Shown: positions 26,530-37,846 of the stretch, one piece after another
Layout: each line of letters opens with the position of its first letter
How positions within the stretch are numbered: position 1 is the first letter of the stretch
DNA from: Megalobrama amblycephala
Lineage: Eukaryota > Chordata > Actinopteri > Cypriniformes > Xenocyprididae
Length of the DNA stretch: 64,000 bases
NCBI RefSeq assembly: GCF_018812025.1
Contig: NC_063045.1
Coordinates: 58,957,383-59,021,382, forward strand
Direction: 5' to 3'
The notes under the pieces: generated by a model
The model's database searches: none
What the model saw: the letters and a program-made list of their open reading frames with translations, nothing else
Told to the model about the DNA's origin: nothing
Translations under genes and position numbers: made by a program

Positions 26530-28325
26530 AGGGGTCATGAATTGAGAAATCAACTTTTCCTTGAGCTTTTGACATAGAGGTAATCATACTTCCTTGTTAG
26601 TCCAATAAAAGCTTTTATTGACACCAGGCCCATCGAACGACTGATCCTGGAATATGCCTATTTATGACATAGATAGGTGAAACTCCGCCTCCACAGAAGA
26701 AATCAACGCCTACTTCATCATTGCAGTGTTAGCCCCGCCCACTGCTGTGTTAGTGAGATGAAGAGGAGAGAAGAGCGATACAGGACTAAAATAACATTAC
26801 CTTTCAAAGAATCCTAATGCTAGGAATATAGTTATTTATTTTCAACAATGTGAATGTCTCAGTTGAGCTTTATTTATTAGTATTCGGTACATTTCACTGT
26901 GGATTCTTTGGTAAATCAATCGCATTTCAGCGCAGGCTTTATAAACAGACTTTTCCGATATGGACTCGACAGTAATGCAACAACATGTCAGTAACTGTGT
27001 TCATTCTAATGCCTGATCTGATATTAATGATTCATGTATATAAACAAACACTAAATAGATGGCATCATTGTAATATTTTACAAAAATATAGTTTGCTTAG
27101 TTTTGAAAATGTTGTAATTTTGTCTCTTATTAAAATGGTGTTTAAATGTGTATATAATCTTGCTCCAGAAATGATATGCCAATTAATATCAAAACAGAGT
27201 AGTAAGGGGATCACTACATGAGGTGCAACTAATCAAAATTGCACAATACCAAAAAGGAAAACAAAATTTGCACAATCCACATTTACAGTTCAAGGTACAC
27301 TGCTTTGGAACAGCCTGCCAGCTGAACTGAAAATGCAAACAGAGTTAAACTTTTTTCAAAGAAATTTAAAAAAAGTGGTTCAAACAACAGCAGGTTTGTG
27401 AACACTGATGGTCATGCACAGTCTCAGCTTTTTTATTATTGTTATATTTTTTTATTTTTTGTTTATTTTTTGTGTGATTATTGTTTAACTGTTGCTAAAA
27501 AAAGCCTAACCAGGGACTGGGGCTGCAAATTAGCCTTTGGCTAGAAGCCTGTATGTGGAGCATCGGCTGCTTGAAATTGTAGCAATATTATACTGCATTG
27601 TCCCTGTTAAATAAACTAATAAAATAAATAAAATGTACAGTCAGATGTTCTTTGTCTGTGTGTCAGTAAATCAAACCAGTGACTAAACGCTCAACTTCAT
27701 GTTGTTTCTCTTAGTAGGATGAAAATAATCTGTTATTTAAACGGTGATTAAATTATATATAGAAAGCAATCAAAGAACGCTGGATCTGTCAATCAAACAG
27801 CCTGAGTTTATCAGTGCCTCGCACCAAAACTCCTGTTTCATTCAACAAATCTCTTAGTTCCATCATATGTGCACTGTTAGTTATGATGAAAGCATTCATT
27901 AGTGTGCAGAAATTGAGTTGCAGTGACGAGATCACTGCTTTCATGAGCTCAACAACATGTCTGTGATCGGCTACAATCTTCATCACTGCAACCTTTCATG
28001 CCACGATCTAAATATAATGGCATAGATCTAAATGAAATGCAGCACTTTTCATAATTAACCTTGAGAACTGTAATAGCAAAAGCGCGCTAAACGTTTTCGA
28101 GAGAGTGATAATTAGCTATTTCATATGCAAAGATGTCAGCCAATCACAGCAGTGGGCGTTCACACTGAAGTCTCTCAGCAGACACGGCCCTTAAAACAGA
28201 GCGTTCAAATCAGAGGGCTAAAATCAGGGTAGGAAAAATGCCTTATTTCTAAATTATGACAGTTTTTTATGTAAAAAGCATACTAACATTATAAGTGCAC
28301 CCCAGGAAACATTATAAAGCCCTTT
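26530..28325. mobile_element. degenerate TTAA-type element split by a LINE
   Basis: Left end AGGGGTCATGAATTGAGAAA follows TTAA (26526-26529). The likely right end is near 28300-28325 (TTATAAAGCCCTTTGACCC), poorly preserved. The middle is interrupted by a retroposed LINE tail. Confidence 0.4.
27010..27635 (+). mobile_element. 5'-truncated LINE (non-LTR retrotransposon) 3' end
   Basis: Plus-strand frames give KYSLLSFENVVILSLIKMVF, NLAPEMICQLISKQSS, then after a shift FTVQGTLLWNSLPAELKMQT and ELNFFQRNLKK, the usual C-terminus of fish non-LTR reverse transcriptase ORFs. A 3' tail follows, ending in an AATAAA-type repeat at 27605-27635. Frameshifted, hence dead. Confidence 0.75.
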
Positions 28326-28441
28326 GACCCACTCAGTCCTAGTTATTTACAATCTCTTTTTATTATAATACGCACTGACTTGTATGTCGATGACGTTAAC
28401 TAGTCTACAATTAAAATCTCCAACATCAAACACCTCACTTA

Positions 28442-29228
28442 GGGCCCTATAATACACCCGGCGCAATGCGACGCAAGGCGCAGCGCAAGTGTGTTTGCTA
28501 GTTTGCGTCCGGCGCCGTTCGCGTTTTCCCGTTCAGCACCACGTCCTTAAATTAGTAAATGCATTTGCGCCAGTTAGTGCGCCCATGGGCGTGCTGGTCT
28601 AAAAAGAGGTGTGTTCAGGCGCATTGCCGGCGCATTGCTATTTTAAGGAGCTGAAAATAGACTGCGCCATAGACCAACTCAAACCTGGTCTAAAGTCTAA
28701 AGTCAATGGCGCAATATTTTTTTGTTAGAGCGCGTTGGTAGAAACTGCGCCTCTGGGCGCGTTCACAGTGCGCGTTGACTTTGCTTATTACACACAGGGA
28801 TGCGCATCACACAAACATGCCAAATATTAAAAACAAAAGGATTACAGTGTAAAAGAATATTATTGTGTAGGCTACATAAATATAAAAATGTAATGATGAA
28901 TAGTCATTGCGTGTATTAGAATTAGGCTACCTATTTTCAATTCGCTTGAAAAGCGTTCAGCTTTTCCGCCAACAAATGTAAATAGCAATCCGCCATGGCG
29001 CGAGCACATCTCGCTCTTAAAGGGAATGGGAGATGACACTCTGATTGGTTTATTGAACGTTACGCCCATTACTTATTAAGAGAATAGGGACAACCCATTT
29101 CAAAAATGCGCCCCGGCGCACGGACCATTTTTCCGTCGTTAAAATAGCAAAAGTGGATTTGGACACACCCTGAGTGCGCCTGCGCCGTGCGCTTTACACT
29201 TTGCGTTTAGATCGTTAAAATAGGGCCC
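28442..29228. mobile_element. PIF/Harbinger-type MITE
   Basis: Termini GGGCCCTATAATACAC and GTTAAAATAGGGCCC, flanked by TTA at 28439-28441 and 29229-29231, the Harbinger 3-bp target. The interior is markedly richer in CpG and GCGC than its surroundings. No transposase. Confidence 0.8.
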
Positions 29229-29231
29229 TTA

Positions 29232-30755
29232 ATATGAAAAGAAGCTGCATAAGGGTTGCCAGGTTTTCACAACAAACCTGCCTAATTGCCACTTAAAACT
29301 AGCTAAACACTAGTCCAATCCTGTTTCAGGGGGTCCCCAGTAAAATTCGCATTCCAGTGGTAAATAAATATTTGGGCTTGCTTTAACCTGCGGACATGAA
29401 AAACAGCAGTGTTAAAGTAGCTCAATTCAGTGGGAAAACCCCGAACATGGCAACACAAATGCAAGACAGCCATTTTGAAAGCTTTTTCATTTTAATATGC
29501 AGACAGTGAACAGTGACCTTGATTTTGGTGTGTTGTTCTTTTTATTGTAGGTGCTGTTTTTCTTTTAGGTGTCCTGTACTTCATCTGCTAGTTCAGTGTT
29601 GTTTGTCTGTCAGTTGTGAATGCTGATTTGTTTTTGACAGGCATGGTGGAAATGTATTTCACAGTTGGACAGCTGGTTAGCCTATATCAAGACTCGCTTT
29701 GTAAACACCTGCGATTTTGATTAAAAGAAGGCAGCGTTGTTTCTTGTTTTGAAAGGTGCAAATGAGATTCCAAACAGGAATTTAAATAACAGAGGGTTAA
29801 AATAACTCCCATTTGTCATCTTTTATTACCAGCTGCTCTAGTGGTTGTATTAATGATTTTTAAATATATATATATATATATGTCTCTATTGAAACAGTTT
29901 TTACATTATTTGAAGAAAATGTGAGTAGCAGGGTTATTTTAGTTAACTAAACATATATATAATGCACTAAAATAAACATGAACTGAATTAAAATAAAAAA
30001 ATATATATAACTTTTTTCAGCTGTTTTCCGGTCCAGCAGGTCAAATTGGTGCATCTGATCAATTGGTAAAATAACAACACACACAATTAAAGGAAACACC
30101 ATTAATTAATAACACTAAGTTCACATGTTACTTTTGGTCCATGTTTATGTGTACAACTTTCCTAAAATACATGGTGTTTCATTACCTCCTTTAACCTCAG
30201 TTACTCATCCTCAGGTTCAGTACCTTGTGTCATTGTTTCCTCTTTTTCTCGTCTCTTTTAGTTGTGGCGCGACGCGATTTGTGTACAACCAAGTTCCCAG
30301 GAGCCTCATTAGAGACGGAAGTGTTTCGCATCATCTGAGAGAGTAATTAACGGCGTACGTTTAACACGTTCCTGCCACACGCCGTCTGAGAGCCGAGATG
30401 TTGCCCACTGTATCGCTTCCCTCAAATCCCCTCTGCAGACGCTTCCGTCAAGCACTGTAAATGTCAGAGACACAGGGGATGTTAAAGGTCTGCGTGTGGC
30501 GGAGGTAAATGTACCCAAACACAACAGTTTAAACATCACTACAGTCCTGCACATTTAATGGCTTGTTTGAGTGTGTGTACGTTCAAGGCTGCAGAAATGT
30601 TCCCAAACCTAGTGAGCTGCTGATGTAGACCTGTTACATAAACTACTGAGACTGAATTGTCAGTTAGTCATCTCATTTTTGTCTTAAGACTGATCATATC
30701 TTAGATTGGTCTGATTTGAGATGAAAAATAAGACTTATTATCTAATTATAACTAA
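29232..30755. other. gene-free region
   Basis: Mostly unique. 30225-30540 has high complexity and several CpGs, and could be a conserved non-coding element. No spliced exon identified. Confidence 0.35.
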
Positions 30756-30761
30756 TTGTGA

Positions 30762-32280
30762 TCTATCTATCATCCATTATTCTATCTATCGTTCAATCTT
30801 TCCATCTATCGTTCTATCTGTCATTCTATCTTTCCATCCATTGTTCTATTGTTCTATCCATCCATCCATCCATCCATCGTTCTATCTATCATTTTATCGT
30901 TATATCTTTCCATCCATCCATCCATCCATCACTCTATTGTTCCATCCATCCATCCATCCATCCATCATTCTATCTATTGTTTTATCATTCTATCTTTCCA
31001 TCCATCCATCGTTCTATCGTTTTATCGTTATATCTTTCCATCCATCCATCCATCCATCCATCCATCATTCTATCTATCGTTCTATCTTTCCATCTATCAT
31101 CATCTTTCTATTGTTCTATCTTTCCATCCATCATTCTATCATTCTCTTTCCATCCATCATTCTATTGTTCCATCCATCCATCCATCCATCACTCTATTGT
31201 TCCATCCATCATCCATCCATCCATCCATCGTTCTATCTATTGTTTTATCATTCTATCTTTCCATCCATCCATCCATCCATCGTTCTATATATCGTTTTAT
31301 CGTTATATCTTTCCATCCATCCATCCATCATTCTATCTATCGTTCTATCTTTCCATCTATCGTTCTATCTGTCATTCTATCTTTCCATCCATTTTTCTAT
31401 TGTTCTATCCATCCATCCATCACTCTATTGTTCCATCCATCCATCCATCATTCATTCTATCTATCGTTCAATCTTTCCATCTATCGTTCTATCTGTCATT
31501 CTATCTTTCCATCCATTGTTCTATTGTTCTATCCATCCATCCATCCATCCATCCATCATCCATCCATCCATCCATCCATCACTCTATTGTTCCATCCATC
31601 CATCCATCCATCATTCTATCTATTGTTTTATCATTCTGTCTTTCCATCCATCATCCATCCATCCATCGTTCTATCTATCGTTTTATCGTTATATCTTTCC
31701 ATCATCCATCCATCCATCTATCATTTTATCTATCGTTCTATCGTTCCATCCATCCATCTATCATTTTATCTATTGTTCTATCTTTCCATCCATCCATCCA
31801 TCCATCCATCTATCCGTCGTTCTATGTATCGTTTTATCGTTCTATCTTTCCATCCATCCATCCATTGTTCTATCATTTTATCGTTCTATCTTTCCATCCA
31901 TCCATCCATCCATCCATCCATCCATCGTTCTATCTATCGTTATATCTTTCTTTCTTTCCATCCATCCATCCATCCATCATTCTATCTATCGTTCTATCTT
32001 TCCATCTATCATCATCTTTTTTATCGTTCTATCTTTCCATCCATCATCTATTGTTCTATCCATCGTTTTATCTATTGTTCTCTTTCCATCCTCCATCATT
32101 CTATCTGTCATTCTATCTTTCCATCCATTATTCTATCGTTCCATCCATCCTTCCATCATTTTATCTTTCCATCCATTCACCCATCAATCTATCTTTCCAT
32201 CCATCCATCCATCCATCCATTTATCCATCCATCCATCCATCATTGTATCGTTCCATCCATCCATCGTTCCATCCATCACC
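30762..32280. repeat. ATCC/ATCT/TTCT tetranucleotide array with higher-order pattern
   Basis: About 1.5 kb made of CATC, CATT, TATC and GTTC tetramers, in blocks such as CCATCCATCCATC + GTTCTATCTATC + GTTCTATCTTT. Because no 4-mer phase forms a stop, all three plus-strand frames are open for over 500 codons; these are not proteins. Confidence 0.95.
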
Positions 32281-32641
32281 AAAATGTAATGCCTTTTACA
32301 TTTATTTCAAAATATTCAAACAAAATTTTTATTAAAGGGGTACTTCACCCCTGGAAAGATGAATGTGTATTTAAAATTGGTCATTTATGTAGTAGAAATG
32401 TGAAATTATTTTTGAATTTGGAGCTTTCTAGACTGAGAAAAGGTAGAAAATGTATTTTTGACTAATGTGGATGAAAGACAACAACTCCCAGAATGCACTT
32501 GTTTTGCTGCCCTTGCAAGGCCACGCCCAAACCACGCCTATCGGTTACAGGCGGCATTACCAGGAAAATTCAAACAACTAGGCTTGCTTTGTTACATATT
32601 AATTCTATAAATTGTGAGTTAGTTCATACATTTACAGCGAA

Positions 32642-32962
32642 ATGGTGCTAAATTGCTTTGTACCTGGATGTACACCCAAAACCAGGAAAGGACAAGTAAG
32701 TTTCCATCATTTTCCGATTAAAGATTTGGAGCGATGTAAACAGTGGCTGCGGGCCATCAAACACCCGAAGTTTGGAGATGACACCGTTATAGAAAACCTA
32801 AAAAAACGCAGAATATGTAGTCTCCATTTCAAGCACGAGGACTACGAACCAAATATCCTTGCGATGAAGAGAACCATTCTGAAGGACACCGCGATACCAT
32901 CAATATTCACTTTACCAGAGGACGAACAGCCTGGGCATCTGGTACTAAGCATATTCGCCTAG
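32642..32962 (+). CDS. THAP zinc-finger protein fragment (transposase N-terminus)
   Basis: 106 codons beginning MVLNCFVPGCTPKTRKG. The C2CH zinc ligands are C5, C10, C59 and H62. The conserved HHFP, W35 and SLHF residues are in place, and the domain closes with AIPSIF (84-89), equivalent to the AVPTIF box. The domain is complete and free of stops. A donor-like CTG|GTACTA at 32941 suggests it was a first exon; no downstream catalytic exon exists in the element. THAP domains bind DNA through the zinc-coordinated fold. Most likely a solo DNA-binding remnant of a Kolobok-type transposase; alternatively the first exon of a host THAP gene continuing elsewhere. Confidence 0.75.
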   Translation: MVLNCFVPGCTPKTRKGQVSFHHFPIKDLERCKQWLRAIKHPKFGDDTVIENLKKRRICSLHFKHEDYEPNILAMKRTILKDTAIPSIFTLPEDEQPGHLVLSIFA

Positions 32963-33325
32963 AGGCCTGATAGACAATTACATATAAGTTGCATATAAGT
33001 TGACTGTTATCAAAGTAAAGCCACTGTTCTGTAAAACTGAGTTAGTCTATTTATCTATTTATGCTAATGTTACCACAAAAGCCTGTTGCTGTATTGGTTG
33101 AGATGACTGCAGAGACTGATAAATTTGCGAGATGAACCACTGATGTAGTGCAGACTATAACAAAATAATGTTAATTACTGTAAGCTTAAAAATATAATTG
33201 AAACCAACTTTTGATAAAATCTTTGATCTATGTCCATGAGTAACCTCAAACACGCATATGTATGGGCGTGGTGAAAAAATGCGGAACTACCTGCTATTAC
33301 TGGCTGTAGTTTTAAGCCTCTGGCC

Positions 33326-33380
33326 AAAAAAGCCTCCGATGACGCAAAATGACGATTTTTGCGTCATCGGAGGCTTTTTT
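33326..33380. repeat. perfect 24-bp-arm hairpin
   Basis: AAAAAAGCCTCCGATGACGC + AAAA, a 7-base spacer, then the exact complement. Lies inside the THAP element, downstream of its ORF. Confidence 0.95.
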
Positions 33381-33507
33381 ACAGAATAAAAATGCATAAA
33401 TCTCTCATCTCGGGCTGATATGAAGGGGGAAAGCACAGTAATTCGAAAATACTAGTGGTATTCTACTAATACAAAGCTTAATGCTAAATCCTGAAGTAAC
33501 CATTTAA

Positions 33508-35360
33508 GAAGCTTTTTAATAAACAAGTTTTTCTTAATAAATAAGTTTTTCTAGTTAAAAATGACATTGAATTACAATTCATTCTATTTCCTTGCATTCA
33601 AATTCAAATTGCAACTGCAACATGAAAAGCTAATCACCTGTTAGACGATGAAATGAAGTTAACATCTCTTAAGGTGCAATTTAAGGTTGAAGCAGTGAAA
33701 TCCGGAAAGAACAAAACGTTCACTCCGTTGATGAGGCTGTGAAAGTGTCACTTCATAACCCTGGGCACCATGTGTTTTCTGTAGGTGGATTAAAGTCAGC
33801 CTTTAACCTGCACTCAACTCAAAGAGGAAGATGTTTCAAGAGCTGCTCTCGTCTGAACAAATGATTATCCACTTACTGATCGCTTGATGGTCAATTTATT
33901 GATCCTGTTCACAAGTACAGACAGCTTGACCCAATGTGTGCGGTCAGCATCTGTAGATATCTGAGCAATTATTAAGAATGAAAGCATGAGAATAAACACA
34001 ATCTTTCTTAAATAAACAGCCACCGCTGTAACATTTGTAGCATTTGTTTGTTCTAATTAGTGAAACTTTACTCACATTTTCATAAAATATGAAAATCCAG
34101 TTGTTTACTTGCAATCTCAGGGGCATTATATGTCATTCTTGCATGTTCAATTAATTCATTCCCCAAACAAATATATTAAAACTGCATTTTGCGTAATTCA
34201 ATATACACCAGAGTGTCATTTCATTCACTGCTAACAAACACACGTCAGCCGTGTAGAAAAATACCAAAAGGTCTTTGAACCATATGTGTCACAGAATCAA
34301 TTATATGAGCATCCGCTGTCAAACACTGTCAGAAAGGTCATGATCACACGAGAGGCGCATAGAGACACTTCACATCTTATTAAACCATTTGATGGATCAA
34401 GAAAGTGGGTGTTAATGGGTCTCTCGGGTCTGAAGTCCTTCAGGATTATCGTTTGATTAGCACCCCATCAGTCTGCTTTTCTAGCAATGCTCTGATCCAA
34501 GTCGTTCATGTTGACTTTTGCACATGCTAGCCACAAAGACATTTATATTAACTAAGTGAAGGCTAAAACTATACAATGGTACCCGAGAGTCTGAACTTTT
34601 GCTGTTGCAAGCGAAACGGAGTTTATAGATATAAAATCACGAGCAGAAATGGTGTTTGCTCCGGCACAGCTGGTGTAAAATCCTGAGAATGAAGGTGAAA
34701 CTCCCTGATCTCTTCACTCGACCCACGGCAATTAATTTAGTTCCTCACAAACGAACAGCGCTAATGAATGCAGGCTACATTAGCCTCATAAAACACTGAC
34801 TCCACAGCTTAGCAGGAAGCTAGTACCGTTAAAAGTAAAGCCACGCTAGCACTTCATTTCAAGTTGTGCGAAGTTGTACAATTCTTACACTCATTAAAAT
34901 TGCAATTTAAAGGATCCAGATGGAATATTTTAACATCTCTGGTCATTCTTACTTCATTTAGAGTCTCTGAAACTGAAGGTCCAGCAGTGAAGGTCTATGA
35001 TGGGCGTCTAAGACACACACAGGATGAAAAAAAGTGAGTTTCATAACTTTCTTCATAAAGCTCTTCGCTGAATTATTATTAGATATATTAGATGTTTCAA
35101 TATCAAGACCTTTAGAGTTACGACTGGCTTTATTAGAATTTATATTATACATTAAATACAAATATTTATATTGTATATTAAATTTAAAAAATAACATTTT
35201 ATATTATGTTTAGTATATTAAAACAGATCTTATATAAAATTGAATATCATTTTAAATCTAAAATATTTTATATGATTTTGAATATGATATATGGTGTCTT
35301 TTAAATATGAATGATAAAAATCTAGCAATGGAGGAACAAAAATGATAAAAAAAAAAAGTC
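33508..35360. other. gene-free unique region
   Basis: 33600-34860 is non-repetitive with mixed composition. 34950-35340 becomes AT-rich and leads into a tandem array. No supported exon. Confidence 0.35.
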
Positions 35361-35623
35361 CACAAAACTATCTAGTAAGAACAATATTACAGTTTTTCTC
35401 CATTGGTTTGGCTCATTTCTTGAAACAGAAATTACATTCTCAAAACAACATGGACAAATCTCCAAACCCCTTGGCAATTGTTCACAACAGAATTGAATTT
35501 CTCATTCATTTCATCAAATTGTAAATGTCTAAGTACATGTCTCAATGTCTCAGTACATCTTTGCAAATGATTAAGTACAGGTAGCCTACATTTAGCACAA
35601 TTTCCAAGTGAATAGATCTTGTT

Positions 35624-35965
35624 TAGGGCTGCACGATTAATCGCATGCTATTCTCACGCGCATTTCGTCAGTAAAGCCGGTTCCCTGATTACCGCTAAAT
35701 CGCCATCACCTGTTTTTAAACGGAGCGCCTTTTAATAGACGGAGCCGTAGTTCACGGACAAGCCACGCAATATCGCGTTCATTATCGCAGGCGATTCATC
35801 TGCGATATGAACGCGATATTGCGTGGCTTTTCAGTGACCTACGGCTCTGTCTATTAAATGCCGCTTCATTTGAAAGCAGGTGATGGCGATTTAGCGGTAA
35901 TCAGGGAACCGGCTTTACTGACGAAATGCGCGTGAGAATCGCATGCGATATATCGCCCAGTCCTA
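35624..35965. mobile_element. hAT-type palindromic MITE
   Basis: Nearly perfect 342-bp palindrome centred near 35795. Starts TAGGGCTGCACGATTAATCG and ends CGATATATCGCCCAGTCCTA. The 8-bp target duplication ATCTTGTT is exact on both sides (35616-35623, 35966-35973), diagnostic of hAT. Confidence 0.92.
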
Positions 35966-36169
35966 ATCTTGTTGATCTAAACTGATTGTTGATTCTCAGT
36001 CTAATGGTCGTTCGCTCCAAAACGTGTCAGCGTCATTTCATTGTATAAGTCATCACGTGCACAATAGTCTGTTCAATTGTCAAAATTAGTCAAGAACATA
36101 ATACCATGAATACCATATATGAATCCTTGGAACATTTGATAAATTTATTACAGCAATTGACAGTCAGGT

Positions 36170-36775
36170 TGTAACGATCAGCCAAATTGGTTGAGTCACA
36201 TGATTTAAAATGGGGTAAGATTTTACTGTGTGAGTTTGTTAGTGGTTAAAAGAATTAGACATAAAACGGTGATAAAGTTAAATAAGAATTGTGTATTTAC
36301 AATATTCACAGGAACTTTAAAACAACACAATAAAACCAGGAAAACTCAGTCTGTTACAAGCAATACAGTCCCAAGTACCATACCCTAAAACAGTCCAAGA
36401 ATCCTAGTGTGCTGATAAAAGTCCCAATGTGAGTGTCCACCAGTGTATATACAAATGTCCAAGTAGTGATAGTCCAAAAGTTGTGTCTGGAGAGGTAAGT
36501 CCGCAAATGGTAACTCCACAATCCAGTTAAGATGACTGTTAGTGAGTCCCTGTTTGTTGCCATGCTGCTCTCTTTATACAGATATTTTTCATGCTTCCTG
36601 TCATGTGACTGGTCACATGACAGGCCAACCATTCATCTCTTAAAGACATACACACTTAAAATGTTAAGAGGAATAAAATGGACTAAAACATGTAAACCAA
36701 TTAAAACTCCATTATACATAAAATCATTGTAATAAATAGAGCGGTAAAACATGCATTTTGTGTGACAGTGTCACA
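36170..36775. mobile_element. probable solo LTR
   Basis: Begins TGTAACGATC and ends CAGTGTCACA, with AGGT directly repeated at 36166-36169 and 36776-36779. No coding sequence. TG...CA ends and a 4-bp duplication fit an LTR left after recombination. It separates the transposase remnant from the element's left end. Confidence 0.65.
36597..36624. repeat. 28-bp perfect palindrome
   Basis: CCTGTCATGTGAC, TG, GTCACATGACAGG; it contains two CATGTGAC-type E-box-like cores. Inside the solo LTR. Confidence 0.95.
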
Positions 36776-36825
36776 AGGTGAAACTAGAACTCGACTAACG
36801 AAGGAGGCGAGGGGGCAATATAACT

Positions 36826-37383
36826 ATGTGTGCTGCCATATCTGAGAATGGTGTGGTCACTCACATCCCCAGACTTGGCCCATACAATACACAGAAGCTT
36901 CTCATCTTCTTGGACCGCCTTCATTTTGATTTGAACCCTGAAAATGAGAGCGGTCTCGTAGGGCCTCACGTACCACAATATGTCATTTTATGGGACAATG
37001 TGAATTTCCACCGTGGCCCGCTCACCTGGTTCACTACTCATCCAAGGATGGTTATGGTGTTCCTACCACCTTACTCTCAATCCTATTGAGGAGTTTTTCT
37101 CCGCTTGGATGTGGAGAGGGTATGAGCATCAGGCTCAAGAACAGAGGTCCCTGCTCCAAGCAATGGACGCTGCGTGTGAGGATATTACAGGAGATCATTG
37201 TAGGGGATGGTTGCGACATGTACGCCGTTTCTTTCCTTGTTGCATCGCAAGGGAGAATATACGCTGTGATGTGGATGAGAATCTGTGGCCAGACAGACAG
37301 CAGTGTGTGGATGGCCAGGAGGGTGAGGACGATGTCCAGGAGAGGGAGGGTGAGGACAGCGACAGCACTGTAGGCTGCATATA
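36826..37383 (+). pseudogene. IS630/Tc1-like DDE transposase, C-terminal half
   Basis: Reads ENGVVTHIPRLGPYNTQKLL, YVILWDNVNFHRGPLTWFTT, MVFLPPYS, then, after loss of about 8 nt at 37080, NPIEEFFSAWMWRGYEHQAQ and an acidic Gln/Glu-rich tail. WDN and NPIEE are the second and third catalytic motifs of DDE_3 transposases. The N-terminal half, with the DNA-binding domain and first Asp, is absent. Inactive. Confidence 0.85.
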
Positions 37384-37599
37384 ATTTTCATTGTTTTTTG
37401 TTTGTTAGTTTATATTACAGTATATTATGCTGTATACATTTTCTTTTTACTCTGATGTATGGAAGTTACTTTATGTGTGTGAATGATAATGGTTACAATT
37501 TCCTTGGCAGTATGAGTGCAATGTGTGATGTCAAACCTTGGATAGTCTTACCCTAAAATCCTATTTCTTTTTTTCAGCTTTATACACAGTGCATGTCAC

Positions 37600-37846
37600 A
37601 ACCATCCCCTACAATGATCTTCTGTAATATCCTCACACACAGCGTCCATTGCATGGAGCAGGGAACTCTGATCTTGAGCCCGATGCTCATACACTCTCCA
37701 TCTCCAAGCAGAGAAAAACTTCTCAATAGGATTGAGGAAAGGAGAGTAAGGTGGTAGGAACACCATAACCATCCTTGAATGAGTAGTGAACCAGTCCCTG
37801 ATGAGCGGGCCACGGTGGAAATTCACATTGTCCCATACAATGACCC
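37600..37846 (-). pseudogene. second, inverted transposase fragment of the same family
   Basis: Minus-strand WDNVNFHRGPLIRDWFTTHS, MVMVFLPPYSPFLNPIEKFF and SAWRWRVYEHRAQDQ. It aligns with 37000-37215 in opposite orientation and retains the 8 nt (PF/L region) and 6 nt (IRD) that the plus-strand copy lost. The two form an inverted repeat with arms of roughly 200 bp. Confidence 0.85.

Larger units (their letters stand above)
32336..33503. mobile_element. Kolobok-like TTAA element encoding a THAP domain
   Basis: AGGGGTACTTCACCCC at left and GATTTAGC-type complement ending CCTGAAGTAACCAT at right, flanked by TTAA at 32332-32335 and 33504-33507. The only gene is a THAP-domain fragment; the rest of a transposase is absent. 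TTAA target plus THAP is the combination described for Kolobok transposons; the family name is inferred. Confidence 0.7.

Noticed and set aside
30721..32465. Three overlapping >500-codon open frames on the plus strand
   Set aside because: They translate a 4-bp repeat with no stop in any phase; the peptides are pure repeat products.
37185..37391. Minus-strand frames rich in Pro/His/Ser
   Set aside because: Antisense of the acidic tail of the IS630-like transposase.
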